Part shown: positions 11,980 to 24,457 of the stretch, in pieces | How the letters are laid out: each line of letters starts with the position of its first letter | How positions within the stretch are numbered: position 1 is the first letter of the stretch | Assembly (NCBI GenBank): GCA_023105745.1 | Contig: JALGQZ010000001.1 | Span: 51,211,662 to 51,275,661, forward strand | Origin: Austropuccinia psidii | Lineage: Eukaryota > Basidiomycota > Pucciniomycetes > Pucciniales > Sphaerophragmiaceae | Reading direction: 5' to 3' | Length of the DNA stretch: 64,000 nucleotides | Position numbers and translations under genes: made by a program | The notes under the pieces: generated by a model | Database searches by the model: none | Told to the model about the DNA's origin: nothing | The model's input: only the letters and a program-made list of their open reading frames with translations

Positions 11980-13972
11980 TGAAGTTGTTCAAAGTCATAA
12001 GCAATGGCAAAATTAACCTTCCACCAGCAAACCTCCAGGAATGACTTACATAGAACAATTTATTCTAACCCATCAAATAATCAAAGAACTTCTCCAATGG
12101 AGAATGGAAGAAAGCAAATTTAACCTAAAGTTCCACTAGAAAGAACTTGTAGAATTCATTCAGAAGATTTCCCTCAAAGAGAAATTCTTCCAAGGACTTA
12201 TCATTGAATAGAAATAGAGCCAGAGAGATCATCCTCTGACTCTTTCAGGCTTACAAGGAGCGGTCAACCAACCAAACTCCCCAGTGGCTCCAAACCACTC
12301 AGGCACAAGCAGACCAGTGGCCAAGAGTCACCATAATTCCCAATCCCAGGTAATACCCAGGATAAGGAGAGAATCATAGGGAAAGAACAAGACTTCTTTC
12401 AACCAGAGGCAGAAAGAGTCAGACCCTATGAACCAGAAATTGTTGGACCTTCTGAAAGAAGTACAAAAAAACAACAAAAAGCTGTAAACACTTCTAATGA
12501 AGCTTGAAGTAAGGAATGATATCTCCACTCATATTGGGAACAATGTTGTGATCCCTGAGAGTGCCATAAGTAGTGATACCCTATGGTTACAATTCTCCCA
12601 ATTTGTAGAAAAAGCTCAAAAAGAGTTTGAAAGACTCCATTAAAAGATTTCAAGGTTACAAGAGGTTAATATGTTACAAACCAAAACTATTATTACCCTA
12701 CAAGATGACTATACTAAACTAAGTAATGTATAATAAAAGACCAAAAGAAGACTAAATCAATTCTTAGAGGAGAAAAATAACTGCAAAAGGGATAGGAAAT
12801 ACCTGGAGCAGGATGTTGACAAATTGTTCAATGTGTTCCAAAGCATAAACCCCCAAACACAATGCAATGTTTTGGAGACTACATACCACCAGGAAAACAT
12901 CAAACCCGATACCTTTTTGGAGAATAAGCCAAGATCCCCATCACAATACCAAGATGGATACAACATTACTTATTCAGAGAAGGAAGCACTGAAACAGCTT
13001 CCAGGGGCCTCAAGCTGGCCAAAGTTCTGTGGTGTAGGAGAATATGATCAAATTGAACTCATTGATTATATTTATTGACTCTTCATTGATGTTCCAAGCA
13101 TACCAGACTACTGGATAACAGCTAGACTGAACACTGCATTCAAAGGAAACTCTAGTATATGGTATACTGAAATGAAAGATATTCATGGTAGAAGAAACTG
13201 ACCATGGTGGAGTAGCCAAATAATTCAAAAGTACAGAAATGATTTATGGATATGGCAGAAACCCCTTTCATTTGGAAACAATAGATACACCATGGACAAA
13301 GATCCATATGATTGATGTCTGAGACAGTCACAAAGGTTAATAGCCATCAACCCTCACATAACAACAGAAATGAGAAATCACAAACTGCTGACCAAACTAC
13401 CAGGAGACTTAGAGCATGCAGTGAAGTTCAGATGCTCCAAAGAATCTACCTTGGATGAAATATCAACTACTTCGCAAGAAGTAAGGATTAGAATATCTAT
13501 TGGTATATACAATACCCATAGTACTGGTGATAACAGGGAGAATCCAACCCTGGAAGGCAAAGAAACTCACAATTCAGAATCTGAAATCACAAAAGGATTT
13601 CACAACTGTGAATCACCCAATCACTATGAAGTAAGCTTTCCCAAAGACAGAGAAGAGATATTTGCAAGAGAGAAAGAAAAAAGAAAAGACCAAGAAGGTC
13701 ATTAATCTGACTCTGTAATTGTGGGGAATGGCTGTGGAAATAATTCATACAGTGAAACTAACCCCAATGAGGAATATTTTGTGGAATTTAAGAATCATGG
13801 AACAAAGGAAATTGGTTCATTCCACTTCAAAAGGAAACCAATGACCAAAAATCAGGATGGTTTGAAACATAAACCACCAGTCAGGGAGGCTATGACCAGA
13901 AGAAAGCTGTTGGCTCAAGGCCGCATGAGCCACATTAGTACCACAAATAAAGCAGGAAAGTCTAATAAATGA
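11980..13972 (+). pseudogene. Decayed gag of element C
   Basis: A single frame can be followed from about 12530 to 13972 despite in-frame stops near 12641, 12728, 13076, 13312 and 13703. It contains a heptad-rich, coiled-coil-like part (VNMLQTKTII to KYLEQDVDKLF), then Ty3-type Gag blocks GVGEYDQIELIDYI, IPDYWITARLNTAF and SIWYTEMKDIHGRR, and LPGDLEHAVKFRC. A nucleocapsid zinc knuckle is recognisable (HNCESPNHY, about 13603-13630), but two of its cysteines are gone. The blocks resemble those of elements A and D (GEGEYDNM, WYYKMRIDHG, GGELEHA) at low identity, so C is a separate subfamily. The true start is not determinable. Confidence 0.75.
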
Positions 13973-13983
13973 TGAGCCTTTTT

Positions 13984-13995
13984 AGAGGGAGGGTA
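13984..13995 (+). other. Polypurine tract of element C
   Basis: AGAGGGAGGGTA directly precedes the TGTCAG start of the 3' LTR, which is the expected place for plus-strand priming. Confidence 0.75.
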
Positions 13996-15399
13996 TGTCA
14001 GCCTGTGACTCAAAACCAGAGCACAAGAATGACTGCCAGAATACCATAAACCAATGGTAGAGCAAGACACCACCAAAACATGGATCTGAGCCAAACAAGC
14101 TCAAAAGGTATCAAAGGAAATAGGAAACTCACCTCCTTCCAAATATGCAAATCCCATAATCACAGGAAAAAGAATAAAAAAGTTATTCAAGCTCAAAGTA
14201 GTTGCAGAGCATAAACCTTAGTTTTCACCTCTTTTATAAATTCCAAAGAAAGAGGCTGAACTCAATCAAATGGGTATTCAAATTGGAGCGCTCAATCAGG
14301 GATATACAATGGTACTAGCCAAATTTAGCTAGCACCAAAACTACAGAAGTTATGGCGAAAATAAGGTCAAATAAGGGTGAATAAAATATTCACCTCTAAT
14401 CTGACTCCTACAGTTTGAGTTTGAGATACCCAAAGTGGGGTCTCTTTGGAAAGAGGACAATCAGTGATTTCTGATGGTGCAATTTATTTCCCCATATCTC
14501 ATCTAGGACAAAAGCTATGAGGAAAACAAGTTCCATACAGATTTTGAGATAATCATATATCTGGATAACTAAAATTGAACATCCCATAACTTTGCCATAT
14601 TTAATTTTAGCCATACCAAATGAGGTACCATTGTGTATATCTGATCAAGGGATACAAAATAGGCCAAATTTGAGATCAATATCTTAAAAACTGACAAATG
14701 TATAGCAGTTTTCAGGTCGAAATCCCACATTTAGACCAATACATCTTTACTGTGGGATACTATCCAATGAGTATGATTATTAGGTGTCAATTAGACAACA
14801 AAGCTTTTTTATACTTAAATATCCCATATTTAAGTCAAATACAGGGGTCAATACAGGTTCTGTACAGATTCTTATGCATCAGAAGCGCCAGAAAACACCT
14901 GTAAACTCCATTGGTGAAAGCTTTCACCCTGTATGCGGTAAAAATGACAACCTGTGGCTCTAAAACCACATTTCCACCCAATACCAGTCTGTATTGAGTG
15001 TTTAGAACCACAAACCCGCCCAAGGTAGTGAAATGTTTCACTCTGTAGTCGTGTGCAGAGGTAAACAACCTCCCACTACCCCAGAACAAGATGAAAGGAG
15101 GCCTTTCCTCACCAGAAGGCCAATCAATCAACCTGTTCTCAATATTCTTAAGTGGTATAGCTTCTGAAAGAAGTGGTACCCTTAGAACTAAACAGGTATA
15201 ATTATAATTTTAGTTATTTTAAACCAACAGATAAACACTGCACCCAGGGCTATCAATAGCACTCGCCATCACTAAATTCTTTTAGTATAGCCCTTTTAAC
15301 CATCTACTCACTTGATCATCATCATTATTTTTGAGTGACACTCATATTTATAGCTTTTTTATTATCATTGTACAGCTATATCATAGAGTCACCCTGACA
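13996..15399 (+). repeat. 3' LTR of element C (1404 bp)
   Basis: It starts TGTCAG and ends CTGACA, a perfect 6-bp terminal inverted repeat with the canonical TG...CA. Its second half matches the truncated 5' LTR at 9642-10444. It is bordered on the right by D-family LTR sequence, which suggests C inserted into an older LTR. The target duplication cannot be checked because the left end is lost. Confidence 0.85.
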
Positions 15400-16476
15400 A
15401 ATTTCTTCATAGATTTTGTTTTTTTGTGAATTTTGGAAGATTCAGTGTTTCACATGGGATCATCAAATTTGTACTGTAAGTAAAACTTGAAATTCTGATT
15501 ATAAAGTCATATTATTCTCATTTTTTTATAAGGATAATCCCTTTCTCCACTTTTGTTGAACTTTTGAGGAATGTTATCAATAAATGTATTTTTAATGAAT
15601 TTTTGAAGTTTTTTAATTATTTCTACACAGAAATACAAATAGCACAGTAATAGCAGATTGCATGAGGTAGATTCCTGGATATTATTCTAAAAAGGGTTTG
15701 ATTACTCTTTTAAGGTTCATTCATGGAGAATCATTCATAATTTACATGGCTACAGGAGTCAGAGCTGCTCATTACCTCCTTGTCACATCAAAATAGCAGC
15801 TTATTTGCTATTTTCTTATGATTTAACAGGACTTTAACTTTGTAACCAAGTTCCCAAAAGGGGTTTAGCATACTGATTTGACCATTATGAGCGATGTATA
15901 TAAATTTTTGAGAAATAAACACCTCATAGGACTCAGAAGTTGGCTACCCTGGCTCTCTTTGATGGCTTTTGTCCCCCTTACCTATTTTCATGTGAAAAAT
16001 AATACTTCAGCTTTCAAGACCAATATCCACAATGGGTGTACCAAAACTGTATGTAAGAGTTCTGTAATATTAAGTTCCACAAACATGCATTAAACTCTTC
16101 TTAGTGTATATGAAACATGGGATTTCTCAAATCCCCATCATTTTGTCTTGAAATTGAGAAAAATGGAAATTTGCGCAATTCTTTTATATAGTATTGATTA
16201 TGTGGTGTTGAAGTAATTTCCATATTACCACTTCATAGAGTTAATTTAAGCTTATTCACTCTATTGAGCTACCCTAGGTGAATTTTTGTGTAGAATTCAA
16301 ATCTGGCCTCAAATCCATGGATTTACTAACTTGCAAAAAAGGTATTCATATTTTATGAAATGAAAAATGATAAATTTTGGATATGTGAATGACTTGCAGG
16401 TTATGCATAGTTCAGAACTCATTTCAATATTAATTGTGGCCTATTTGGGTATATAAAATATAACTCAAGGCTCACA
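15400..16476 (-). repeat. Diverged D-family LTR fragment
   Basis: The order of short blocks (GTGAATTTTGGAAGATTCAG, the ACTGTAAGTAAAAC block, the ACCTCCTTG block, CACTCTATTGAGCTACCCTAGG, CTCAAGGCTCACA) follows the minus-oriented D LTRs at 2203-4125 from about position 3071 onward. The end GGCTCACA at 16476 is the LTR terminus. The other half of the LTR, which should lie left of element C, is missing. Divergence is clearly higher than between the D copies in this window. Confidence 0.75.
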
Positions 16477-16791
16477 ATCCCTCTATCTAGCACTTGGTAA
16501 GGTGATGCAAAGAATTTATATTGTGACAAGGCCATGGTAAAAATCATTCAGATATTTGAGTTAAAAAGACTGAGAGATTCCTTTGAAATTCAATTATCTT
16601 ACATTAAATAAAGTGTGCAGTGGCTAAATGTTTGTTCATTTTTAAAAATATAAACTCCTTGAGAGGTTATAATATGAAAAAAATTGGTCATGCCCATTGT
16701 TTTTTGTTTTTTGGTGTTTTCTATGGATCTTTTGATGAACTTTATGTTCACCTTCATTCAAAATTAGATCAAAGCCACTTCACTGGCCAGG
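16477..16791. other. Unassigned flank left of chromovirus B
   Basis: About 315 bases of AT-rich DNA without a coding frame, repeat or RNA signal that I recognise. Its last five bases, CCAGG (16787-16791), are the left copy of the target duplication of element B. Confidence 0.6.
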
Positions 16792-17553
16792 TGTAACAAC
16801 CACTCACCAGGGGTAAGGCTATTCATCAATACACCCACTCAAACACCTCAAATCAGCATATCCACTATCTGCATCAGTATTCAGTTTCAGAAATCTTCCT
16901 TGCTGAAACATTCATACAGCTTGGTACTTCAATACAGCCTGTCAACATCTGTACAGGTTGGATTCACCCAATACAGTTTCAATACACCAGCATTAAACTG
17001 TATGATCACTCAAATACACCACACCTCTTGTACAGGTTCTGTACAGCTGTACAGGACCTGTATTGGCCAGACTCAATTCAATAATTCAATCCTCTCATGA
17101 AAATTCTTCCTCTGGATCAGGGCTGGTGATTCTCACATATACCAGCCCCTCTTTCTCCCCCCTGGGGACCTTTCCCCAGTTAATTAATTTAGTTTATGTA
17201 TTATTTTATGAATATTATTATCCTTATTTTGGGTATTATATTTATTTAATATTAAGTTAGTCTTTGCCTTTCTCTCTTTGCCTGTACAGTATGAGTTGGG
17301 TGGCCATATCCTTATTAACCCTTCTCTCTTCATTCTGACAGGTTGAAACAGTGGACTTGCACTTGTTTGTGGTTGGCTCTTCTATTCTTTAATCTTATTT
17401 CCTTTGTTGCTTCTTTCTTATATTCTTTATTGTAGTAATTCATCTCTTACACTCTCAAGTGTACTCTTTCTTACCATATCTCTGAGCCCTCCATAAGTGA
17501 TTCCCAGTTTACTGAGTGCCAGGCCCTCTTCACTTTGAAGAGCCCCTGTGACA
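16792..17553 (+). repeat. 5' LTR of chromovirus B (762 bp)
   Basis: It begins TGTAACAACC and ends CCCCTGTGACA. It matches 53034-53794 with scattered single-base differences. It contains runs built on CTGTACAGG-like motifs (around 16930-17060) and the GTTGAAACAGTGG block near 17341. No convincing tRNA primer site follows the LTR (the sequence is TTAAATTAATT), so priming may differ from elements C and D. Confidence 0.92.
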
Positions 17554-18298
17554 TTAAATTAATTAACTCATATTGATTCTTTCTTTTCATTATTTTATAA
17601 TCATTTCTCTCATTCATCATTTATGACTTTTGAATGATCTTATGATTTTTAATGATTATGATTTTCTCTCTCATCAATTTTCATCTCATCCATTTCATTT
17701 ATATGAAAATTGATTCTTTCTTCTTTCTTAATCATTACTGACCGTTTCATTCACTTCATTTTATCCTTATCAAATCAAATTTTTTCTATGTTCTCATTCA
17801 GGTCTTATTTAGGAATTATTGATTGGTTTAATGGATTGGATTGATCATTGGGATTCATTGGGTTCATTGATTCAGCGATTCAGGATCTTTTATTTGTATT
17901 GGATTGATTGACTTTGAATTCTCAAGATATTTTATTGATCCTCAAGAATTGATTTTGATTATTGATTGATTTTGACTCATCAAGATATTTGAATTGATTT
18001 CTGAAGATTTTTAATTGATTGATTGATTCCTCAAGACCTTGATTTCATATTGAAGAAACTGATTTATTGATTGGATATTGATTGATTGTTGATTTACTCA
18101 AGATTATTGATATTTGTTTTGAATTGATTTATTGTTGAATATTGATTTAATAGATTCATTATTGATTGAAGTTGATTTCACCTCAAGAATTGAATTTATT
18201 CCTCAAGACTCATCAAGATTTTCATTGTGATTGATTTGGCCAAGTTTGATTTCTGTTCTCAATACCATGAGGTTTCTTTTATTCTACTTCTGCTCATA
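17554..18298 (+). repeat. B leader, TTGATT-rich low-complexity sequence
   Basis: Between the 5' LTR and gag lies about 745 bp dominated, especially from 17820 to 18215, by irregular TTGATT and CAAGA(T/A) units. No open frame of note. It is probably the untranslated leader of the element. Confidence 0.65.
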
Positions 18299-19640
18299 AT
18301 GCCAGTTCAGCATAGCCCCCCAAAAAAGAACACTAGATCCCAAATAATAAAAGCTGTTCTCACTCCTACAGCAAGGGCTCCTCTTGACCGCACACTATCA
18401 GTTCATCAACTGAGTGCAAACTTGGAAAGAGGACAACCAATGGAAGGAGCAGCACCCTCATGAAGAGGTGGAATGAAGTATAGAAGATCAAGATATTTTT
18501 GTGGCCTTTTGGGTGGCTACCCTGGCATTTCTGAAGGTGCAAGAGCAAGATTAGGGGAATTTGAAGATGAAGAGGGGGAAGATTCTGGGGAGACTGAAGT
18601 GGAAGATGCCTTGGCAAATGCTCCAGAAGTGCCTCAGGGTTCTAATCTAGCCCTTTCTAGTCAACCTCTTGTCTCTCAAACTGATCCAAGTCTCTTCAAG
18701 ATGATGGAGCAGATGACTCAATTCATGGGGCAACTCACTCAAGCAGTTGCTCCCAGGGACACTTCCCAAGCCCGTGCTTTCAAGACTCCATCCATGAAGG
18801 AACCTGATTCTTGTGATGGTACTCAAGCTCATAAATTGAGAGGATTTATCCAATCCTGTCAATTCATCCTCCATAATGATCCAGCAAATTTCTTCTCTGA
18901 CAGGAAGAAAGTTGTTTACTCAACTTCTTTTCTCACTGGTAGAGCTGGAAAGTGGATTGAACCCTATCTCTCAAATATTTCCAATGAAGACCCTTCTTAT
19001 CTCCTCAATAATTGGCCATTATTTGAATCTCAATTGTTCACTCTGTTTGGTGACCCCAATGAAGCTAGGAAAGCTGAACAAGAGTTGGACAATTTGAGGA
19101 TGAAGGAAAGTGGTCATGTATCCTTGTACATTGCTGATTTCAGAAGCTTAATGTCAAGAATTGGAGATTGGGGTGAAAGGGCTTATATCCATGTTTACAG
19201 AGGAGGATTGGCATCAAGAGTATTGGATCAGTTGGCTTCTCACCCTGAAACGTTTGATACTCTTCAAGAGCTTATGGATGTCATTGTAGAATTAGACACA
19301 CGATATCATGCGAGGCAAAAATAAAAGGGTGTCAATCAAGAGAAGAAGCCTCCTGTCAATGGATCCAATCAATCTAGGCCTCCTCAAGCCTCATCTTCAA
19401 AGAGGCCTCACCAGAAGAAGAACAAGAAGGGCAAGAAGTCTCAATCTTCAAAGAACAAGCCTCATGCTGCTCTCCTCAATAAGGACAATAAATTAATTGG
19501 TTCTGAAAAGGAGAGGAGGATTAAAGAGGGGTTGTGTACTTATTGTGGTGGAAAGCACCCAATTTAAAAATTCTTCAAGAGGCCTCAGAACCAGCCTGGG
19601 TCATCATCAAGAGGCTTCCCTAGCAAGCAGGGAAAAGCCT
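18299..19640 (+). pseudogene. gag of chromovirus B, with stops
   Basis: The frame starts with ATG at 18299 (MPVQHSPPKKNTRSQ) and runs to about 19640. It is interrupted by TGA at 18461, TAA at 19322 and TAA at 19564. The longest open part (18473-19324) carries an acidic stretch, a MMEQMTQFMGQL helix, and the retrotransposon Gag capsid fold with LRGFIQSCQ, GRAGKWIEPYL, FGDPNEARKAEQEL and SLYIADFRSLM. The C-terminal part is Lys/Gln-rich and ends in a damaged zinc knuckle CTYCGGKHPI (about 19536-19565), where the last cysteine is lost. Capsid assembly and RNA packaging would be the normal role. Confidence 0.85.
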
Positions 19641-19656
19641 GAGTGGGGATCATGAT

Positions 19657-20388
19657 GTGTTCAATGGTTCCCACTTATTTCCTTCAAGAGCACAATTGTG
19701 CACTCTGAATAGTAGTGTCAAGAAATCTTTAAATTTTTTTATTTTCTCTTCTGTCTCTGATATTTTGTTTAGTATTCTCATTGATTATGGTGCTACAAAC
19801 TCCTTTATTGCAAATAATTTTGTTCTCAAGTACTCATTGACTCTGTCAGAGCTCCCTGAAAAGATTCCTCTTTTCATTCTGGATTCTAATTAATCCCCTG
19901 CCTTGTTCATCACCCATTATACCAAGTGGGTAGTTGACTTGCCTTCCTTCCAAAGCTTTGAATGGGACTTTTTTATCATAGATTCACCCAAGGGAGATGA
20001 CCTGATATTGGGATATGATTTCCTTTACCATTTTAATCCCATTATTGATTGGAAAAATGGATTGATCACCTATGATTCTAGTCATAAGGATTCTAGTAGT
20101 ATTATTCCTTCTACTAGTATTGACTTTGCCACTGCTGTCAACAGTGTTGCTCTGGTTGGTGAACTTAAGACACCTTCCCTTCCTTCTTCTGTCCATATCC
20201 CTTACATCATTCCCTCTCAGTCATTACTTCCATTAAAAGATGAAGTCTTCAAAGAGATAAAAGATGTTGAAGATGTTGCTATATCTTCACTTCATCTCTT
20301 TCAAGGGGATATGGACCTTCCGCCTTTATCTTTTTATGCCTCCCTGGAGGAGCAGTGGGATGAGGAGGAAGAGCCGGAAGAAATTTAA
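19657..20388 (+). pseudogene. Aspartic protease region of chromovirus B
   Basis: The frame contains ILIDYGATNSFI, the position of the retropepsin D-S/T-G motif. The middle residue is Tyr here, which would not be expected to work. Further on comes DDLILGYDFLYHFNPIIDW, the conserved second protease strand of Ty3-type elements (ILG). A TAA at 19891-19893 splits the reading. An acidic tail (EEQWDEEEEPEEI) ends at 20388, just before the pol linker. Confidence 0.8.
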
Positions 20389-20391
20389 ACT

Positions 20392-20565
20392 GTGTTGAAG
20401 GTGGTCCCTCCTGTTTATCACAAATTTTTGGATGTATTCACCAAGGTGAAGGCAGAGAAACTTCCTCCACACCGCTTCTGTGATCATCATATTGAATTGG
20501 AGGGTCTTCTACCTCCAATTGGTGTTATCTACTCATTATCAAATCAAGAGTCAGAAACACTACGG
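20392..20565 (+). pseudogene. Start of pol (RT linker) of chromovirus B
   Basis: The frame reads VYHKFLDVFTKVKAEKLPPH, then HHIELEGLLPP and IYSLSNQESETLR. This is the standard chromovirus lead-in to reverse transcriptase. It is cut at 20565 by the solo LTR and resumes at 22007. The TACGG target duplication (20561-20565) belongs to that insertion. Confidence 0.85.
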
Positions 20566-22001
20566 TGTCACAACCATGGCAATTCACTCCTTGCATCCCC
20601 ATATGGCATATCAAGCCATAGTCCTCTCATGGCCAATTGGCCATATCCATCACCAGTGGCCAATATGGCCACGTCATCATCTTATGGACCTTTTATGGCC
20701 ATTTGTGTTTTGGAGCCTTCATGGCCCTTCACCTCAATCCAGAACCCATAGCGGCAATTTATGCCCAAATGGGTACTTCTGGTCATTTCCCTCAAAACCA
20801 AGGGAAATGGCCCAAATGGCTGTTTTCGGCCATTTGGGCTCATAATGCCCATTTTGCGCATTTGCGCACTTTGTGCACTTTGACGCAAAGTGTCCAAAAG
20901 ACACTTTCCCGCCTTTTGGGCCAGCTTTTTGCTCAGAACCCAAAAGTGGCCAAAAACCCCAAAGGGCCCAGAACCACCTTTCCAAGCTCTGAAGCCATCA
21001 CATCCATCCTTTTCCCCTCTGCCTTTCCATCTCAAGACCTTTGGACGTAATCTTCTTGCCAATGAACCAATATGCCACAAATGATGTTATATATCATTGT
21101 ACATCTTTTTTCAACAGCAATTTAATGGTGGCAATATCAAATGGTCATTTCAACATTCCAACATCTCATCACGTCATCAAGGCACCCAATCATTCAGAGG
21201 AATCATCAAGGCTCAAGAGCAAGTGTTTCAGCGTCAAAGACCAATGACGCCATCAAGCAGTCATTGGTTATTCCCACTCCAAGTATTCCTTCCAATGGAA
21301 TACTATCAATTCATTCTCAAAGTATATTCAAGAGGCAGTGCCAAAAGAAGTTGTCAAGTGTCAAAGCTCCACTCAATCCGTCTTGGCAACCATATTCATT
21401 TCAATACAGTCTGGATCCATCAAGAACTGTATTTCATTTTCAAGCATGGGAAGTTCATTCAACCCAATTCAATTTCAATATTAGCCAGCTGTATCAATTC
21501 CCAAAACAATCAATACAGCCTCCAGGATCAATACAGATCAGTTTTCAGCCTGAAGAACTCAAGCTCCCAACTTTTCACATATACCGGCTACCCTTTCAAC
21601 CCTGGGGGGTTTTTCCCCAGTTAATTAATATACTTTGATTTTATTTTATCTTTATTTTCTTTTCATTTTAGTTAAGCAAATACTGATATCATTAAGTCAG
21701 TCATTTAGCACCTTTCTCTTTCTCTTTCTTCGCCTGTCAATGGATATTTGGTGGTCATATCCTTACTAATTCCATTATTCATTTTTGGCATGTTGAAACA
21801 GTGATTAAGGACTTACTTGGTTGGCTCTTTGGCCATTTGGCTTCCCTTTCCTCTTTTGCATCTCATCTTGTACCTGCATATCTTTTAGAGGAATTCATTC
21901 TTATTATTTGTATTCTTTATTTATTTTGGGGTCTTCCAAGTGAGTTCCCTGATTGCTGAGTGCCAGGCCACTCTTGTATTTCCACTAGAGCCCCTGTGAC
22001 A
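20566..22001 (+). repeat. Solo LTR of a B-related chromovirus family (1436 bp)
   Basis: It starts TGTCACA and ends TGTGACA (a perfect 7-bp terminal inverted repeat) and is flanked by a perfect duplication TACGG (20561-20565, 22002-22006). Its right part resembles the B LTR (TTAATTAAT, GGTGGTCATATCCTTA, TGTTGAAACAGTG, GCTGAGTGCCAGGCC), but it is about twice as long. The left part, up to 21050, is richer in GC and repeats GGCCA and TTTGGGCC motifs. Open frames inside it (for example 20637-21050) have no recognisable protein content. Confidence 0.93.
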
Positions 22002-22006
22002 TACGG

Positions 22007-24452
22007 GCGTACATTTCAGAGAATGTAGAGAAAGGTTTCATAAGACCAAGCTCCTCCTCAACAGGAGCACCTGTCCTTTTTGTTAAGAAAAAGAATGGAG
22101 GTCTTTGTTTGTGTGTTGACTACCGCAAACTCAATGCTGTTACTAGGAAGAACAAGTATCCTGTTCCTCCTATGAACCAGCTTCTTACCAAATTCAACGG
22201 TTTCACTGTCTTCTCCAAGATAGACTTGCGTGGTGCATATAACCTTCTGAGAATCAGAGAGGGGGATGGGCACTTAACTGCCTTTAGAACCCAATATGGT
22301 TGTTATGAGTATTTGGTCATGCCATTTGGTTTGGCCAATTCTCCTGCTTCTTTCCAGAATCTAGTAAATGATATCTTTGCAGAGTTCTTGGATGTGTTTT
22401 TTGTGGTTTATCTAGATGATATTATGGTCTTTTCCAGTTCTGAGGAGGAACATGTCAAACATGTGGCCTCTGTCCTCCAAATACTGAGGGACAATAATTT
22501 GTTTGCCAAAGCCTCCAAGTGTGTATTCCATGCCTCAAGTGTGGAAAACTTGGGCTATGTTGTTTCAATTTATGGCCTCAAGATGGATTCTTCAAAAGTT
22601 CAGCTAATCATCAATTGGCCTCAGCCCAAAAACATCAAGTCCCTTCAATCTTTTCTTGGCTTTGCCAATTTTTATCATTGTTTCATAAAACATTATTCTA
22701 AAAAAATCACTTCCCTCACTTCTCTCCTCAAAAAAGATTCTCCCTTCATCTTCAATGAGGAAGCTCTGAGCCAGCTTCAATCACTCAAAGAAGCTTTCAC
22801 TACTGCTCCTAACTTATCTCATTTCTATCCTTCTCTACCTACTATTGTAGAGACTGATGCTTTTGATTATGCCTTGGGTGCTGTACTGAGCCAGGTGAGT
22901 GACTCAGGAAAGCATCCCATTGCGTTTGATAGTTGCAAGCTTCTCCCAGCTGAGCTGAACTATGAAATTGATGACAAGGAACTCCTTGGCATAGTTTGGG
23001 CTCTCAAGCGCTGGAGAGCATTTCTTCTCTCTCTTTCCAATTCTTTTGAGGTCTTTACAGACCACTCTTCCTTGCAGTATTTCATGTCTTACAAAGTTCT
23101 TACATATTGTCAGGCCCGTTGGGCTGAGTTTCTTTCAGAATTTCACTTCACTATCATTTACCGCCCAGGCAGGCTGGCCACTTTATCAGATTCCTTGTCA
23201 CTTCAGGATGACATGTACCCAGAGAGGGGGGTGGACTTCATCAGCAAGAATCCTCAAAATTTTCATCAATTAATCAAGCAAGATGGAATTCAAGAGTCAA
23301 GATTCTTTTCAATCAAAGTGGAAGTATTTTCTGATTTAGTTGACAAGATTCAAAAAGAAGTATGGCAAGACAAAGACTATAAAGAAATACTCAAGCAAAT
23401 AGCAAGAGGTGAATCAATTCCAGATTATTCTCTTGAACCTCAAGCCAAGTTATTATTATTCAAAGATAGAGTGTTAATACCAATAAATGAAGAACTTCAA
23501 CTCAATATTCTTCAAAAGTGTCATGACTCACCTTTGGCTGGCCATCCTGGCCAGGAGAAGACCCTCAAGCTCATCAAGAGGGATTTTTATTGGGCTGGCA
23601 TGAATCAATTCATCAAGGACTATGTGTCCTCATCTCAGCAATGTTCAAGAAACAAGAACATTCATCACAACAAGTTTGGACTACTCAAGCCTCTTCAAAT
23701 TCCATCTGGTCCTTGGAATTCCTTATCAATGAGCTTTATCACTCAATTGCCTTTGTCAAACAACTTTGACTCAATTCTAGTAGTTGTGGACAGGTTTTCA
23801 AAAATGGCAATCTTCATTCCAGCTTATGGAACAATCACTGCTCTGGACTTAGCTCAAATCTTCGTTAGTCATGTATTTTCCAAGCATGGCCTTACAGTCA
23901 GTATTGTCAGTGATAGAGGATGTTTATTTGTTGCATCATTCTGGACTCAAGATATCAAGAGATCTTTAAACTGGTTTTCATCCTGAAACAGATGGACAGA
24001 CAGAGAGGGTAAATCAGATTCTAGAACAGTATCTTTGGATTTATGTCAGTTGCCATCAAGATGACTGGCACACCTCTCTCCCTCTATATCAATTTGCCTA
24101 TAATAATGCAGAACATTGATAAACAAAGAAATCACCTTTTTTCACCATTTATGGGAGAAATCCCAGCTTTGACTCAATCCATATTTCTCAAGACTCACCT
24201 TCTGGAAAGTTATGAACAAAACTCCAATCAGTACAGCAAGGCGTCAAAGAAGAATTAGAGTCAGCAATAAGGAGATTCAAGAAGTATGCAGATAGAAATA
24301 GAGCAATTCCACCTCATTTCCAACCTGGGGACAAAGTATGGCTAGCTTCCAAGAACATCAAGACAACAAGACCCATCAAGAAATTATCAGAAAGATGGTT
24401 GGGACGCTTTGAAGTTCTGAAGAAGATTGGCAGCCATGCATATCACCTCAAG
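22007..24452 (+). pseudogene. RT, RNase H and integrase of chromovirus B
   Basis: The frame runs open from 22007 to 23986. RT motifs are FVKKKNGGLCVCVDYRKLN, TVFSKIDLRGAYNLLRI, MPFGLANSPASFQ and VVYLDDIMVFS (intact YLDD). RNase H shows VETDAFDYALGAVLSQ, DDKELLGIVWAL and FTDHSSL. The integrase zinc finger has H...H, but its first cysteine is Ser (SSSQQC). In the catalytic core the first Asp is replaced by Ser (SMSFITQLP), while SDRG is kept. A frameshift near 23980 leads to [10 protein letters not shown], with the catalytic Glu. A second shift leads to FQPGDKVWLASKNI and LSERWLGRFEVLKKIGSHAY at 24290-24457, where element D interrupts it. Confidence 0.9.
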
Positions 24453-24457
24453 TTGCC
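24453..24457. other. Target-site duplication of element D, left copy (TTGCC)
   Basis: TTGCC stands immediately before the TGTGAGCC start of the D LTR. The identical TTGCC follows the CTTACA end at 49734-49738. Confidence 0.95.

Larger units (their letters stand above)
10445..13995 (+). mobile_element. Element C internal region: gag-only, no pol
   Basis: Between the two C LTRs there is a long AT-rich leader with a tandem array (10813-11800), a decayed gag (about 11980-13972), and then directly the polypurine tract and 3' LTR. No protease, reverse transcriptase or integrase sequence is present. Either pol was deleted, or this is a non-autonomous derivative mobilised by a related element. The shared primer-site sequence with element D would fit cross-mobilisation, but that is inference. 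Confidence 0.75.

Noticed and set aside
20637..21638. Several 120-175-codon overlapping frames on both strands
   Set aside because: They all fall inside the solo LTR with TACGG duplications. They overlap each other in several phases and contain no domain.
22058..22273. 71-codon minus frame opposite to the B reverse transcriptase
   Set aside because: Antisense to conserved RT motifs, with no independent evidence.
24043..24258. Separate small gene after the integrase of B
   Set aside because: It is the frameshifted continuation of the B integrase, mixing phases around 23980-24260.
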